Positions 17,854 through 27,977 of a stretch of DNA of 64,000 nucleotides are shown piece by piece. The stretch is taken from NCBI GenBank assembly GCA_001314715.1, contig LJSV01000003.1:1-64000 (forward strand), in the 5' to 3' direction. The position numbers and the translations under genes are program-made. Every line of letters starts with the position of its first letter. The first letter of the stretch is position 1. This DNA comes from Rhodobacteraceae bacterium HLUCCA12. GTDB taxonomy: Bacteria > Pseudomonadota > Alphaproteobacteria > Rhodobacterales > Rhodobacteraceae. Below the pieces are notes generated by a model. It made no database searches, was not told the DNA's origin, and worked only from the letters and a program-made list of their open reading frames with translations.

Positions 17854-18444
17854 ATGACGATGCGCACCGCACTTTGCACCACCACTCTTGCCGCCTTGTT
17901 GAGCCTGCCGCACGCCGCCCTGGCTCAGGAAGCCGTCGATGCCCAGCCCGAATCCGAGACCCCGGCCGGGGAACCTTATCTGGCTGAAACATATGACGAC
18001 TGGGAAATCCTTTGCACCCAGTTCGAGGACGCGGACGAAGAAGTCTGCGAGATGTACCAGCTTCTTCTGGACGAAGAAGAATCGCCCATTGCCGAGATCA
18101 GCATCGCAGCACTTCCGCCCGATTCAGAGGTCGCCGCGGGAGCAACGATTACCACGCCGCTTGAGACCTTCCTGCCGGCCGGGGTCGGCTGGAGCATTGG
18201 CGATGACGACAACATGCGCGTCGAGGGGTTCCGCATGTGCGCCGCGATCGGCTGCATCGCGCGGGTGGGCTTCAACCAGGACGAGATCGACGAGATGAAG
18301 GCCGGATCGCATGCCAATATCACCATCGCGCCCTTCGTCGCGATCGATCAGCCGATCGACATTCGCGTGTCCCTGATCGGCTTCACCGCCGCACTGGAAG
18401 ACCTCCAATCGCGTCTGCCGGAAGCAGCGCCGGAAGAAGAATAA
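17854..18444 (+). CDS. Invasion-associated locus B (IalB) family protein
   Basis: The 196-residue protein has a cleavable signal peptide ending at ALAQE (about residue 25) and is periplasmic. It matches the IalB family in the YDDWEILC start, the paired cysteines (C at LCTQF, EVCEM, FRMC and GC), and the C-terminal segment IRVSLIGFTAAL. The name derives from Bartonella, but homologues are widespread in non-pathogenic alphaproteobacteria and the function is unknown; invasion should not be assumed. The acidic composition is typical. It follows a terminator-bearing leader and is convergent with lpxD. Confidence 0.85.
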   Translation: MTMRTALCTTTLAALLSLPHAALAQEAVDAQPESETPAGEPYLAETYDDWEILCTQFEDADEEVCEMYQLLLDEEESPIAEISIAALPPDSEVAAGATITTPLETFLPAGVGWSIGDDDNMRVEGFRMCAAIGCIARVGFNQDEIDEMKAGSHANITIAPFVAIDQPIDIRVSLIGFTAALEDLQSRLPEAAPEEE

Positions 18445-18607
18445 GGCCGCGTTCGGGTCCGGCCCGCCTCTTCGTTGGGGTGATCGGGACAGGCCGCTTG
18501 TGGCCCCGTGCGGTTCTCGGGGGGGGACCAGCGACATCCCCGATCGCGATGCCTGATCAGGGCCGGTTTCATGCCGCGCGCCCATGATGTCGCTGGCAAG
18601 GCCCGTA

Positions 18608-19720
18608 TCAGTCGCGATCGCGTCTGCCCAGCGTTTCGGACAATGCCTTCACGGTTTTCTGAAGTTCGGCCATCTGCGCCAGCAGACGCGGCAGACGCCG
18701 CTGCGCCTTGTAGAGTTCGATCTGCGAATCCATGCGCATTGCCGGCGACCCCAGGAGCATCCGACCGGCAGGAGCGTTGGAATAGATCTTGGTCGATCCG
18801 CCTGCAACCACGTCATCACCGACAAAGATGTTGTCGCTGACACCGACCTGGCCGCCCAGAACGACCCGATTGCCGATCCGGGCGGAGCCGGCGATGCCGA
18901 CCTGGCCACAGATCAGGCAGTCCTCGCCGATCGTGACATTGTGCCCGACCTGCACAAGGTTGTCGATCTTGGTGCCGCGCCCGATCCGGGTGTCGCGGAT
19001 GGTGCCGCGGTCGATGGTCGTATTCGATCCCAGTTCGACGTCGCTGCCGATCTCGACGCCACCGAGCGAATGGATTCGCGTCCAGCTTTGGGCTGTGGTT
19101 TCGGCCTGCCCCGCGCCTAGGGTCTGGCGCGCGGTCTCCACCTTGGATGTTTCGGGGGTGACGAAGGAAAATCCATCACCACCCACAACCGCCCCGAAAT
19201 GGGCGATGAACCTTGCACCGATGCACACCCGTGCACCAATGCGCACGCCCGGCATCAGCAAGGCATCCGCGCCCAGGACTGCATCCTCGCCGATACAACA
19301 CTGCGCGCCGATACGGCTGCCCGCCCCCACCTGCGCGCGCGCGCCGATCACGGCAAACGGTCCGATCGCCGCGCCCGTGCCGATCTGCGCGCTCGGGTCG
19401 ATCACAGCCGAGGGGTGAATGCCCGGGGCAATGCCCGGACCGGGGTCAAGTGCGCGCGTCACCCCGGCCATGGCATAGCGCGGGCGCGGCACGAACAGCG
19501 CGGCCTTCAAACCCAGCGCCCGCCAGTCGGCGCCATCCCACAAGATTGCGGCCCTAGCCTGCCCGCCATCAAGGCCCGCCGCGTATTTCGGATCCATCGC
19601 CAGTGCCAGATCGCAGGGGCCGGCCATGCCGGGCTCGGCCGCGCCGGTGATCGGCAGATCGCCATCCCCCTCCAGCCGGGCGCCAAGGGCGTCAGCGATT
19701 TCGGCCAGACGATGCGACAT
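18608..19720 (-). CDS. lpxD: UDP-3-O-acylglucosamine N-acyltransferase
   Basis: LpxD adds the second 3-hydroxyacyl chain to UDP-glucosamine in lipid A synthesis. The 370-residue protein has an N-terminal uridine-binding domain, a left-handed beta helix of hexapeptide repeats from about residue 100, and a C-terminal helix. The catalytic histidine is in DNLVQVGHNVTIG. Compared with the E. coli protein there is an insertion of about 20 residues after GGDGFSFV, before the HSLGGVEIG segment. Neither bamA, fabZ nor lpxA is next to it; it is flanked by the IalB gene and an L,D-transpeptidase. Confidence 0.96.
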   Translation of the reverse strand: MSHRLAEIADALGARLEGDGDLPITGAAEPGMAGPCDLALAMDPKYAAGLDGGQARAAILWDGADWRALGLKAALFVPRPRYAMAGVTRALDPGPGIAPGIHPSAVIDPSAQIGTGAAIGPFAVIGARAQVGAGSRIGAQCCIGEDAVLGADALLMPGVRIGARVCIGARFIAHFGAVVGGDGFSFVTPETSKVETARQTLGAGQAETTAQSWTRIHSLGGVEIGSDVELGSNTTIDRGTIRDTRIGRGTKIDNLVQVGHNVTIGEDCLICGQVGIAGSARIGNRVVLGGQVGVSDNIFVGDDVVAGGSTKIYSNAPAGRMLLGSPAMRMDSQIELYKAQRRLPRLLAQMAELQKTVKALSETLGRRDRD

Positions 19721-19769
19721 GTTCGGTGCTCCGGTTCGGGCGCGACGATACCCGCCACGCCTGCCCCGT

Positions 19770-21407
19770 TTAGCTTTGATGCGCAGTCATTTCCACCCCG
19801 GCCCGCTGCAACGCCTCATAGATGCGGGCATCGCGGCCATAGACATCGTTGCGATAGTTCATCGAACCATCCACGGATGTGAACGCGGTGCGATAGACCA
19901 GATGCACCGGGACGTGTTCGTCCAGGTCCAGCCGGGTCTGCTGCCCTGACCGCAGGATCCGCTGATACAGCGTCACCGGATCGTCGGTCTGGCGCGACAG
20001 CAATTCATAGGCGAAGTCCTCGGGATCGTTGAGCCGGATACAACCCGAGGAATGCGTGCGCACGGTGGTGCTGAACAGCGACCGGGCGGGGCTGTCATGC
20101 AGATAGATTGCATAGGCGTTGGGGAACATGAATTTGACCCGGCCCAGCGGGTTCGACGGCCCGGGTGGCTGGCGCACCTCGAACGGCATGGTGCGCGGCG
20201 TGTAGCGCGACAGGTCCACCGCATCGCGCGGCACCACCTGTCCGCGGGAATCGATCAGTTGCAGATAGGAATGCCCCCCCTCGACCAAGCCGTTCCAGTA
20301 GCTGCGCGCGATGATCGAGCGCGGCAATGTCCAGTCGGGGTTGATTTCCAGGTATTCCATCTCGTCCGAGAATTCGGGTGTCTGCATGTCGGGGCTGCGG
20401 GCGCCGACGACCGAGCGGGTTTCGAATGTCACCTGGTCGTGGTCGACGATCCGGGCGTGAAAGTCGGTCAGGTTGACCCAGATATGCCGGTCGCCCCGGT
20501 CGATATTCATCCAGCGCTCGCGTTCCATTGCCACCGTGATCGCGCGCAGACGCTCTTGCGGATCGACATTGATCGCCGTGATCGTGGCATTTCCGGCGAT
20601 GCCATCGGGCTCGATCCCGTGGGCGATCTGGAACCGCTGCACCGCGCGCTGCATGTCACCGTCATAACTGGCCGTCGCGCGACGTGGCATGTACCCCATA
20701 GCGATCAGGCGGTTTCGCAAGGCGATCACCGCCTCGCCGGTGTCGCCCGGCCGCAAGGTGGTCGAGGGCACCCGCGCGCCCCAGCCGCCCTGCGCGACCT
20801 GGGTTTCCAGCGTTCGCCTGGCATGAAGAAGACGCGCGTATTCGGGCGCATGCGGCGCCAGCCCGCGCATGAAGCTGACCGGCTCGGCCGCCACAAAATC
20901 CTGCATCAGTTCAAAAGTGTCGGGCCGCGGAAGAACCCGCACGATCTGCTGAATCACCGCCGACGGCTCCAGCACGCCGCTGGACAGATCGCGCGCGAAC
21001 TGGGCGAAGGTCAGGCTGGCCTGGGCTTCGACAAAGCCGCGATCGCGTTCGCTTTCGACCCGCTCGAACGCCGCGATCAGACCCGGCAAGTCATACCGCT
21101 GCGCCGGCAGACCATGATCCGGGGCCCGCGACAGCGCCGAAACCAGCGCCGATCGCCGCGCGGCATGCTCGGCCCCCGTCCAGACCGCCGCATAGTCGGT
21201 CTCGCGATAGAACTGCGACAAACCACGGTCTTGCGCCACACCTTCGGCCAGCGCCTGACGAAAGGCCGGAAACTGCTGGGCGATGGCCGCGCCCGGCAGC
21301 ATCGCGCCGGCGACGACCGCAGCACTGCCCACCGTGCCCAGAAGGGCCAGCCCGGACAGGGCCAAGACCCCGACTGCCCGCCGCGCCCGCTGCTGAACTT
21401 CCTTCAT
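19770..21407 (-). CDS. L,D-transpeptidase (YkuD/YcbB type) with peptidoglycan-binding domain
   Basis: The 545-residue enzyme is exported by an N-terminal signal-anchor segment (hydrophobic at about residues 12-40, then AIAQQ). It has the scaffold domain of YcbB-type transpeptidases, a peptidoglycan-binding repeat (RPGDTGEAVIALRNRL), and the catalytic domain. The nucleophile is C456 in THSSGCIRL. It should make 3-3 crosslinks in peptidoglycan or attach proteins to it. The start at 21407 follows GGTGGGGGA; an ATG five codons upstream is also possible. It is divergent from a DUF882 peptidase gene across a 566-base gap. Confidence 0.93.
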   Translation of the reverse strand: MKEVQQRARRAVGVLALSGLALLGTVGSAAVVAGAMLPGAAIAQQFPAFRQALAEGVAQDRGLSQFYRETDYAAVWTGAEHAARRSALVSALSRAPDHGLPAQRYDLPGLIAAFERVESERDRGFVEAQASLTFAQFARDLSSGVLEPSAVIQQIVRVLPRPDTFELMQDFVAAEPVSFMRGLAPHAPEYARLLHARRTLETQVAQGGWGARVPSTTLRPGDTGEAVIALRNRLIAMGYMPRRATASYDGDMQRAVQRFQIAHGIEPDGIAGNATITAINVDPQERLRAITVAMERERWMNIDRGDRHIWVNLTDFHARIVDHDQVTFETRSVVGARSPDMQTPEFSDEMEYLEINPDWTLPRSIIARSYWNGLVEGGHSYLQLIDSRGQVVPRDAVDLSRYTPRTMPFEVRQPPGPSNPLGRVKFMFPNAYAIYLHDSPARSLFSTTVRTHSSGCIRLNDPEDFAYELLSRQTDDPVTLYQRILRSGQQTRLDLDEHVPVHLVYRTAFTSVDGSMNYRNDVYGRDARIYEALQRAGVEMTAHQS

Positions 21408-21973
21408 GCGATCCCCCACCATCCCGTTCCCGCCGCCTGTTAACGGCACATCGTGCGCCCGTGGTTCTGCCCTGGGCATGGTTTGCCAGCGTCAGCCATG
21501 CGCGGATTTCCGCTCAATCACACAGGATTGCCGATCTCACGTCGATTCACAATCGCGACAAGCGACGGGAATCGCAGGTGCCGACAGTTGCAAGGCTTTT
21601 TTGCCGTTTCCAGTTGCACACAGGCAACAGGGGCGGTGTCGATCCCCCACGCGCACCTGCGTCTGGCGCAGTCAGGTGCACGGGGCGCGGTTAAACGGTT
21701 GTATTCCAAGTAAACATTACTCTGTTAAGACAATTTCAGCAAAAAACTGCCGATACTGCCCGACGGCCCGCCGATGGGCGAAAGAACACTTGGGTGTGGA
21801 AAACCTTTGTGGCATAAAATCCGCAGAAGGAAAAAATTCCTCGCTCCGACCCTGTAAACGGCATTGCCGTGAACCGAGACGCGAGATTCGCAGGGAACGG
21901 ACAATACGGTCGGCCGTCAAGCAAGCGGCAGGTCAATGTGGCAGAGCATGGCTGGGATGGGACAGACAGAACA
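21408..21973. other. Long gene-free region, relatively A/T-rich
   Basis: This 566-base interval separates two divergent cell-wall genes. Frames through it have no coding character. The part at 21690-21850 is clearly richer in A and T than the surroundings (for example GTAAACATTACTCTGTTAAG) and probably carries promoters, but I found no convincing -35/-10 pair or RNA gene. Confidence 0.5.
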
Positions 21974-22543
21974 ATGAAGAAGACCGACACAACCGGGTTC
22001 TCCCGGCGCGCACTCTTGGGCATTTTTGCAGCAACCGCAGTGACGGCCGCGCCCAGATTTGCGAACGCTTTCGCCTTCAACCGTGGGGCGGGCGACGTCC
22101 GGCGCCTGAGGCTATATTCAGGCCGCACCGGGGAACGGATCGACACGATCTATTGGGTCGATGGCGACTACATCCCTGAAGCTCTGGCCGAAATCGATCA
22201 CTTCTTCCGCGACTGGCGCAACAATCACGTCCATCGCATCGACACCCGCACACTGGATATCATGGCCGCCGCGCATAATCTTTTGCGCGTCGATGAGCCA
22301 TACATGCTGCTGTCGGGTTATCGTTCGCCGGAAACGAACGCCATGCTGCGCCGCCGGTCCAGCGGCGTTGCCCGCAATTCCCGCCATCTGATCGGGCAGG
22401 CTGCGGATCTGCGTTTGCGCTCGCGCTCGGTCTCGCAGGTCGCCGGGGCAGCCGTCGCCTGTTCTGCGGGCGGGGTCGGACGATATTCGCGGTCGGACTT
22501 CACCCATATGGATTGCGGTCCCGTGCGGTCCTGGGGCGCCTGA
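21974..22543 (+). CDS. DUF882/peptidase M15A-like protein, Tat-exported
   Basis: The 189-residue protein belongs to the YcbK/MepK group (DUF882, M15A-like). A twin-arginine signal (SRRALLG at about residues 10-16, then a hydrophobic stretch to ANAFA) directs folded export. Metal ligands fit the family: S-x-H-x6-D in SRHLIGQAADLR and the second histidine in FTHMDCGPVRSW. E. coli MepK cleaves crosslinks in peptidoglycan, including the 3-3 type made by L,D-transpeptidases; such a gene sits directly opposite here. Activity is inferred. The ATG was chosen for the signal peptide; a terminator follows at 22576. Confidence 0.87.
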   Translation: MKKTDTTGFSRRALLGIFAATAVTAAPRFANAFAFNRGAGDVRRLRLYSGRTGERIDTIYWVDGDYIPEALAEIDHFFRDWRNNHVHRIDTRTLDIMAAAHNLLRVDEPYMLLSGYRSPETNAMLRRRSSGVARNSRHLIGQAADLRLRSRSVSQVAGAAVACSAGGVGRYSRSDFTHMDCGPVRSWGA

Positions 22544-22575
22544 GCGCGTCCCTTCGCTTGCGCCACATCCCTGCC

Positions 22576-22603
22576 AAGCCCCGGTCCACACGCCGGGGCT
22601 TTT
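22576..22603 (+). terminator. Hairpin terminator after the DUF882 gene
   Basis: The stem AGCCCCGG (22577-22584) pairs with CCGGGGCT (22593-22600) and is followed by TTT. The loop is TCCACACG. Confidence 0.8.
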
Positions 22604-22755
22604 GCGCACACCGCCCAAATCAACGGAATCCTGCACCCTGACGGCGCGCGCGTGATTCTCATGCAACAATTGCCGCACTCCTCTTTTTCTCTGCCGCCCT
22701 TGCCATCGCCAACGCATTGGCCCTATCTGTGGTTCCAGTTTTCCAGGTTGGACCC

Positions 22756-24051
22756 ATGACCTTTCTTGACACCTATCTGCTGATCAATGCAGTCGCGATT
22801 ATTGCCCTGCTGCTCATGTCCGCGTTTTTTTCGGGCAGCGAAACGGCGTTGACCGCCTCATCGCGCGGGAAACTGCGGTCGATGGCCAACAAGGGCTCGC
22901 GCGGTGCCGAAGTCGCGCTCAACATAACGGACGACAACGAACGCCTGATCGGATCGGTTCTGCTGGGCAACAATCTGGTCAACATCATGGCCGCTTCGCT
23001 GGCGACCGCCGTGTTCACGCGCCTTTTCGGCGACTCCGGCGTGGCGGTGGCGACGCTGGTGATGACCCTGCTGGTACTGATCTTCGCCGAGGTTCTCCCA
23101 AAGACCTACGCCATCACGAATCCTGAATCCGCGGCCGTGCGCGTGGCTCCGCCGATCCGTCTGATAGTTCTGGTCTTTGCCCCGATGGTTGGTGCCGTGC
23201 GCCTGCTGGTGCGCGGCATTCTTCGGATTTTCGGGGTGCGGACCGGGCCCGAAAGCGGCATGCTGCACTATCACGAGGAGATCGCCGGAACCCTGGCGCT
23301 GGGCCATTCCGAAGGCGCCGTGGACAAGGAAGACCGCGACCGGCTTCTGGGGGCGCTGGACCTGGGCCATCGCACCGTCGAAGAGGTGATGCTGCACCGA
23401 TCGCAGCTGGAAACCGTCAATATCGACGCCCCCCTGACCGAGATCATCGCGCAATCGGTCAATTCGCCGCATTCGCGTCTGCCTGCCTGGCGCGACGACC
23501 CGGAAAATATTGTCGGCGTCATTCATTCACGCGACCTGATGCGCGAGGTTCACGCCGTCGTCACCGAGGCCGGTGGCGACTTTTCAGCCGTGTCCGGTCT
23601 GGACATCGAGACGGTGGCGCGCGAGCCGTATTTTGTGCCGGAAACCACGCCGCTGGACGAACAGATGCGCCAGTTCATCCAGCAACGGCGCCATTTCGCG
23701 CTGGTGGTCGATGAATACGGGGCCTTGCTGGGCCTGATTACCCTGGAAGACATCATTGAGGAAATCGTCGGCGAGATCGTCGATGAGCACGACATACCGA
23801 CCGAAGACCCGATCACCCGGTTGGAGGACGGATCGATCGAGATCGACGGCAGCATGACCATCCGCGACCTGAACCGCGCCATGGACTGGTCCTTGCCTGA
23901 CGACGAGGCCAATACCGTGGCCGGGCTGGTGATGCATGAGGCCCAGATGATCCCCGAGGCCGGACAGATCTTTCACTTCTACGGCTTCCGCTTTGCCGTG
24001 CTCGAACGCACCGAAAACCGCCTGACCCGGTTGCGCATCCGGGCGATGTAG
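22756..24051 (+). CDS. CNNM/CBS-domain transporter (HlyC/CorC family)
   Basis: The 431-residue membrane protein has a CNNM transmembrane domain of about four helices (MSAFFSGSETALTASSRGKL motif at about residues 20-39), two CBS domains (about residues 195-330) and a C-terminal CorC/HlyC domain beginning near TRLEDGSIEIDGSM. Family members (CorB, YtfL, CNNM) are linked to magnesium or cobalt efflux; the older haemolysin label is misleading. The ATG at 22756 with AGGTTGG upstream is preferred over an earlier in-frame GTG-type start. Confidence 0.9.
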   Translation: MTFLDTYLLINAVAIIALLLMSAFFSGSETALTASSRGKLRSMANKGSRGAEVALNITDDNERLIGSVLLGNNLVNIMAASLATAVFTRLFGDSGVAVATLVMTLLVLIFAEVLPKTYAITNPESAAVRVAPPIRLIVLVFAPMVGAVRLLVRGILRIFGVRTGPESGMLHYHEEIAGTLALGHSEGAVDKEDRDRLLGALDLGHRTVEEVMLHRSQLETVNIDAPLTEIIAQSVNSPHSRLPAWRDDPENIVGVIHSRDLMREVHAVVTEAGGDFSAVSGLDIETVAREPYFVPETTPLDEQMRQFIQQRRHFALVVDEYGALLGLITLEDIIEEIVGEIVDEHDIPTEDPITRLEDGSIEIDGSMTIRDLNRAMDWSLPDDEANTVAGLVMHEAQMIPEAGQIFHFYGFRFAVLERTENRLTRLRIRAM

Positions 24052-24184
24052 CCATTCATCAAATTCGGACCACCCTAGCGTGCCGGCACCAGCGCGGTTC
24101 GAATACCGTGCAAGGTTAAGCCCAATTTCCGCCTTGTTCCCGCATTATGGATGTTGTGATCCGGTGTGCAGGTGCGAGACGGCG

Positions 24185-24460
24185 ATGTTTGGACGACAGA
24201 TGCGGGTTCGACGCGCCGACCAGTCAGGTGCCCCCAACCCGCGCGACAAGGTCGTATTTCAGCCTGCCTCACGGCGCCGCACGTTCTGGCCCGTCGTCGT
24301 CGCGTTTCTGGTTGGCGTCGGCATCGGCGGTGCAAGCATTCATGTTCTCGCGACCCAATCACCAGACGTCATGGCGCAAAACACCGACCGTGCCCAGGAA
24401 CAGGCCTTCGTTTCGTGCGGGAACGGGCGCTGGGTCAGCGATCCGTCGCGCTGCGACTAG
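24185..24460 (+). CDS. Small single-pass membrane protein, unknown
   Basis: I do not recognise this 91-residue protein. It has a basic N-terminal part (about 45 residues), one membrane helix (TFWPVVVAFLVGVGIGGASI) and a short external tail with two cysteines (CGNGRWVSDPSRCD). The tail pattern suggests a disulfide-closed loop in the periplasm. Codon use resembles its neighbours. The ATG has a weak ribosome binding site. It is convergent with lepA, 28 bases away. Confidence 0.6.
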   Translation: MFGRQMRVRRADQSGAPNPRDKVVFQPASRRRTFWPVVVAFLVGVGIGGASIHVLATQSPDVMAQNTDRAQEQAFVSCGNGRWVSDPSRCD

Positions 24461-24488
24461 GTAATTTCTCAGCGCAGCCGGTTTCGCA

Positions 24489-26288
24489 TCAGCTATCCAT
24501 CTTCAACGCCGAGATGAACGCCTGCTGAGGGATTTCGACCTTGCCGAACTGGCGCATCTTCTTCTTGCCGGCCTTCTGTTTCTCCAACAGCTTTTTCTTG
24601 CGCGTGACGTCGCCGCCATAGCATTTCGCGGTCACGTCCTTGCGCAACGCGGCGATGGTTTCACGCGCCACCACGCGACCGCCGATCGCGGCCTGAATCG
24701 GGATCTTGAACATGTGCCGCGGGATCAGATCCTTGAGCTTTTCGCACATCGCCCGGCCGCGCATTTCGGCACGGTCGCGATGCACCATCATCGACAGGGC
24801 GTCGACCGGCTCCTCATTCACCAGGATCGACATCTTCACCAGCGTATCCTCGCGATAGCCGATGATCTGATAGTCAAAGCTCGCATAGCCTTTGGTGACG
24901 GATTTCAGCCGGTCGTAGAAATCGAACACCACCTCGTTGAGCGGCAGATCGTATTCCACCATTGCCCGCGCGCCGGCATAGGTCAGGTTCAACTGAATGC
25001 CGCGCCGGTCCTGACAAAGCTTGAGCACGTCGCCCAGATACTCGTCGGGCACCATGATCGTGGCCTTGATACGAGGCTCCTCGATATGCTCGACATGCGT
25101 CAGATCCGGCATGTCCGCGGGGTTGTGCAGCTCCTGCATCGTGCCGTCGCGCATATGCACATGATAGACCACCGATGGCGCCGTCGTGATCAAGTCGAGA
25201 TCGTATTCGCGTTCCAGCCGGTCGCGGATGACTTCCAGGTGCAGAAGGCCCAGGAACCCGCACCGGAACCCGAAGCCCAGCGCGGCCGAGGTCTCCATCT
25301 CATAGCTGAAGGAGGCATCGTTCAACGCCAGCTTCTCGATCGCTTCGCGAAGGGCCTCGAAATCGTTGGCATCGACCGGAAACAGGCCACAGAAAACCAC
25401 GGGCTGAGCCGGCTTGAACCCCGGCAACGGCGCGGCGCAGGGCTTCTTTTCATGGGTGATCGTGTCGCCAACGCGGGTGTCGCGCACCTGCTTGATCGAG
25501 CCCATGAAAACGCCGATCTCGCCCGGTCCCAGCTCTGGTATATCCACCATCTTGGGGCGCAGCACCGCCAGCTTGTCGATGCCATAGACCGCGCCGGTCT
25601 GCATCATCTTGATGCGTTCGCCCTTGCGGATGACACCGTCCATGACCCGGATCATCACGACGACACCCAGATAGGGGTCATACCAGCTGTCGACCAGCAT
25701 GGCCTTGAGCGGGGCATTGCGATCGCCCTTGGGCGCGGGAAGCCGGTGCACGATGGCCTCCAGAACATCCGGGATGCCAAGACCGGACTTCGCCGAAATC
25801 GGGATCGCATCGCTTGCATCCAGACCGATCACATCCTCGATCTGTTCCTTGACGCGTTCGGGATCGGCGGCCGGAAGATCGACCTTGTTGAGAATCGGCA
25901 CGATCTCGTGGTTGGCATCGATTGCCTGATAGACATTGGCCAATGTCTGCGCCTCGACCCCCTGACTGGCATCGACAACCAAAAGCGACCCTTCGACCGC
26001 ACGCATGGACCGGCTGACCTCATAGGCAAAGTCCACATGCCCCGGCGTATCGATCAGGTTCAGAACATAGGTCGTGCCATCCTTCGCCGGATATTCGATC
26101 CGCACGGTGTTGGCCTTGATCGTGATGCCGCGCTCGCGTTCGATATCCATCGCATCCAGCAACTGCTCCTTCATCTCGCGCGCGGCGACGGTGCCGGTCA
26201 ACTGGATCAACCGGTCGGCCAGCGTGGATTTCCCGTGGTCGATATGCGCCACGATCGAGAAGTTGCGGATTTTATCGAGCTCGGTCAT
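24489..26288 (-). CDS. lepA: Elongation factor 4
   Basis: LepA is a ribosomal GTPase that acts on stalled or assembling ribosomes. At 599 residues it equals the E. coli length. GTPase motifs are G1 [10 protein letters not shown]3 DTPGHVDF and G4 NKVDLP; the LepA C-terminal domain ([19 protein letters not shown]) is complete. The start [19 protein letters not shown] was chosen by family alignment; an ATG three codons upstream is possible, and neither has a clear ribosome binding site. It follows tpiA by 85 bases on the same strand. Confidence 0.98.
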   Translation of the reverse strand: MTELDKIRNFSIVAHIDHGKSTLADRLIQLTGTVAAREMKEQLLDAMDIERERGITIKANTVRIEYPAKDGTTYVLNLIDTPGHVDFAYEVSRSMRAVEGSLLVVDASQGVEAQTLANVYQAIDANHEIVPILNKVDLPAADPERVKEQIEDVIGLDASDAIPISAKSGLGIPDVLEAIVHRLPAPKGDRNAPLKAMLVDSWYDPYLGVVVMIRVMDGVIRKGERIKMMQTGAVYGIDKLAVLRPKMVDIPELGPGEIGVFMGSIKQVRDTRVGDTITHEKKPCAAPLPGFKPAQPVVFCGLFPVDANDFEALREAIEKLALNDASFSYEMETSAALGFGFRCGFLGLLHLEVIRDRLEREYDLDLITTAPSVVYHVHMRDGTMQELHNPADMPDLTHVEHIEEPRIKATIMVPDEYLGDVLKLCQDRRGIQLNLTYAGARAMVEYDLPLNEVVFDFYDRLKSVTKGYASFDYQIIGYREDTLVKMSILVNEEPVDALSMMVHRDRAEMRGRAMCEKLKDLIPRHMFKIPIQAAIGGRVVARETIAALRKDVTAKCYGGDVTRKKKLLEKQKAGKKKMRQFGKVEIPQQAFISALKMDS

Positions 26289-26373
26289 GGGCGGCATATG
26301 AGCAGGAATTGCGGGGCGGTCAATGGGAATGCACGGACCGAACCGCAAACAGCCAGCCCGCCCGTCACAAGGA

Positions 26374-27108
26374 TCACGCCCGCTCCAGCGCCTGCACGAT
26401 TGGCATGAAATCCGCCGCCCGCAAGGACGCGCCGCCAACCAGCGCGCCATCGACATCGGCGATGGCGAAAATCGCTGCGGCATTGGCCGCGTTCACCGAA
26501 CCGCCATAGACAAGCCGGATGCCGGGATCCGGCAGGCGTGCGCGCAAAAAACCATGCACTGATGCGATCTCTTCGGGTGTCGGGGTGCGTCCGGTTCCGA
26601 TCGCCCAGACCGGCTCATAGGCGACAACGGTATTGCCCGACGCAGCACCCGGCGGCAGCGATCCGGTCAACTGCGCCGCCACCACGTCCAGTGTGCGCCC
26701 CGAATCGCGTTCGGACAGGGTTTCGCCCAGGCAGATAATGGCCCCGAGCCCCGCCGCCCAGGCCGCCTGCGCCTTGGCCGCGACCTGGGTATCGGTCTCG
26801 CCGTGATCTGTCCGACGCTCGGAATGTCCCACGATGACATGACGCGCACCGGCATCGGCCAGCATCGGCGCGGATATGTCGCCGGTATGTGCGCCGCCCT
26901 CGGCCATGTGGCAATCCTGGCCACCCAGGTCCACCGCACTGCCCGCCAGAAGGTCACGCATCCGGGCAAGCAAAGTCGCGGGCGGGCACAAAACGATATC
27001 GACCCCCGGCGCCGGATGCTGCGCGGCAATCGCGCGGGCCTCGCCCAGGCTGTCGGCCAGCCCGTTCATCTTCCAGTTTCCGGCAGCGATCTTGCGGCGT
27101 TGCGGCAT
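26374..27108 (-). CDS. tpiA: Triosephosphate isomerase
   Basis: TpiA interconverts dihydroxyacetone phosphate and glyceraldehyde 3-phosphate in glycolysis and gluconeogenesis. The 244-residue protein has the lysine motif GNWKMNG (about residues 9-15), the histidine motif IVGHSERR, the catalytic glutamate in [12 protein letters not shown], and the phosphate loop [10 protein letters not shown]. The length is normal. It lies upstream of lepA and downstream of an IscA-like gene, all on one strand. Confidence 0.98.
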   Translation of the reverse strand: MPQRRKIAAGNWKMNGLADSLGEARAIAAQHPAPGVDIVLCPPATLLARMRDLLAGSAVDLGGQDCHMAEGGAHTGDISAPMLADAGARHVIVGHSERRTDHGETDTQVAAKAQAAWAAGLGAIICLGETLSERDSGRTLDVVAAQLTGSLPPGAASGNTVVAYEPVWAIGTGRTPTPEEIASVHGFLRARLPDPGIRLVYGGSVNAANAAAIFAIADVDGALVGGASLRAADFMPIVQALERA

Positions 27109-27177
27109 GTGCGAGGGTCTCCCTGTGGCGCGTCCTCCGTGATAGCGGAGCCCCGCGCCCGGATCAAACCCCCGCCC

Positions 27178-27579
27178 CTATTCCGCGGCGCTGGCCGAGC
27201 CTTCGCCGTTCATGCGCGCGGTCAGCTTTTCGACATCCTCGAACTTGATCGATTCACCGCAGCCGCACGCCTCGGTGACATTGGGATTGCGAAACCTGAA
27301 ACCGCTTTCCAGCAGGCCGGTTTCATAGTCGATCTCGGTGCCGAACAGAAACATCTGCGCCGTCGGCGCGATGATGACGCGCGCCTTGCCCTGTTCCACA
27401 ACCTCTTCGTGCTCTCCGACCTCGTCGGCGAACTCCATCGTGTATTCCATACCTGCGCAACCGCCTTTCTTGACGCCGACGCGCAGCCCCTTCTTGCCCT
27501 GTTTCTCCATCAGCCGGGCGATATGGCGCTCGGCGGTCGGGGTCATGGTGACGGGCGATTTGCCGGGAATGGCGAACAT
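27178..27579 (-). CDS. Iron-sulfur cluster assembly protein (SufA/IscA/HesB type)
   Basis: A-type carriers receive and deliver Fe-S clusters. The 133-residue protein has the three conserved cysteines: C in KKGGCAGMEY and the C-terminal pair in ACGCGES. An acidic tail extends past the second pair. AAGGAG lies upstream of the chosen ATG. It is preceded on the same strand by a SufT-type gene, an arrangement typical of the end of SUF operons, although sufBCDS genes are not in the window. Confidence 0.93.
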   Translation of the reverse strand: MFAIPGKSPVTMTPTAERHIARLMEKQGKKGLRVGVKKGGCAGMEYTMEFADEVGEHEEVVEQGKARVIIAPTAQMFLFGTEIDYETGLLESGFRFRNPNVTEACGCGESIKFEDVEKLTARMNGEGSASAAE

Positions 27580-27620
27580 GGGTTCTCCTTGTTTCGGCGG
27601 TCCGCGTTCGGGCGGGTTGG

Positions 27621-27977
27621 TCAGATGAACCCCAGTTCGAGCCGCGCCTCTTCGGACATCATGTCCATGCCCCATTGCGGCTCGAAGGTCATCTCGACAT
27701 CGACTTGCTTGACGCCCTCGACCGTGTTGACGGCATCGGCAACCCATCCGGGCATTTCGCCGGCCACGGGGCAGCCGGGCGCGGTCAGGGTCATGATGAT
27801 TTCGACCTCGTTCTCGGGCGAAATCTCGATCGTGTAGATGAGCCCCAGATCGTAGATATTGACCGGAATCTCGGGGTCATAGACCGACCGGCACGCCTCG
27901 ACGATGTTGTCATAGAGAGGGTGCTCGGTGTTTGACGGGCGGATGAGGGGCGCACCCTCGGTCTGATCAATGGTCAT
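27621..27977 (-). CDS. sufT: SufT-type Fe-S assembly factor (DUF59/MIP18 family)
   Basis: The 118-residue protein is a single MIP18 domain: DPEIPVNIYDLGLIY (about residues 33-47) and the conserved cysteine in TLTAPGCPVAGEMP. Relatives in SUF operons help maturation of Fe-S proteins. The C-terminal WGMDMMSEEARLELGFI ending matches the family. It is followed by the IscA-like gene 41 bases later, forming an Fe-S pair. Divergent transcription of tgt starts within 126 bases. Confidence 0.88.
   Translation of the reverse strand: MTIDQTEGAPLIRPSNTEHPLYDNIVEACRSVYDPEIPVNIYDLGLIYTIEISPENEVEIIMTLTAPGCPVAGEMPGWVADAVNTVEGVKQVDVEMTFEPQWGMDMMSEEARLELGFI

Noticed and set aside
24088-24110. GGTTCGAATACCG resembling a tRNA T-arm
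   Set aside because: No acceptor or anticodon stem could be formed around it. A similar GTTCGAATCCCGG near 9078 lies inside the cyclase gene.
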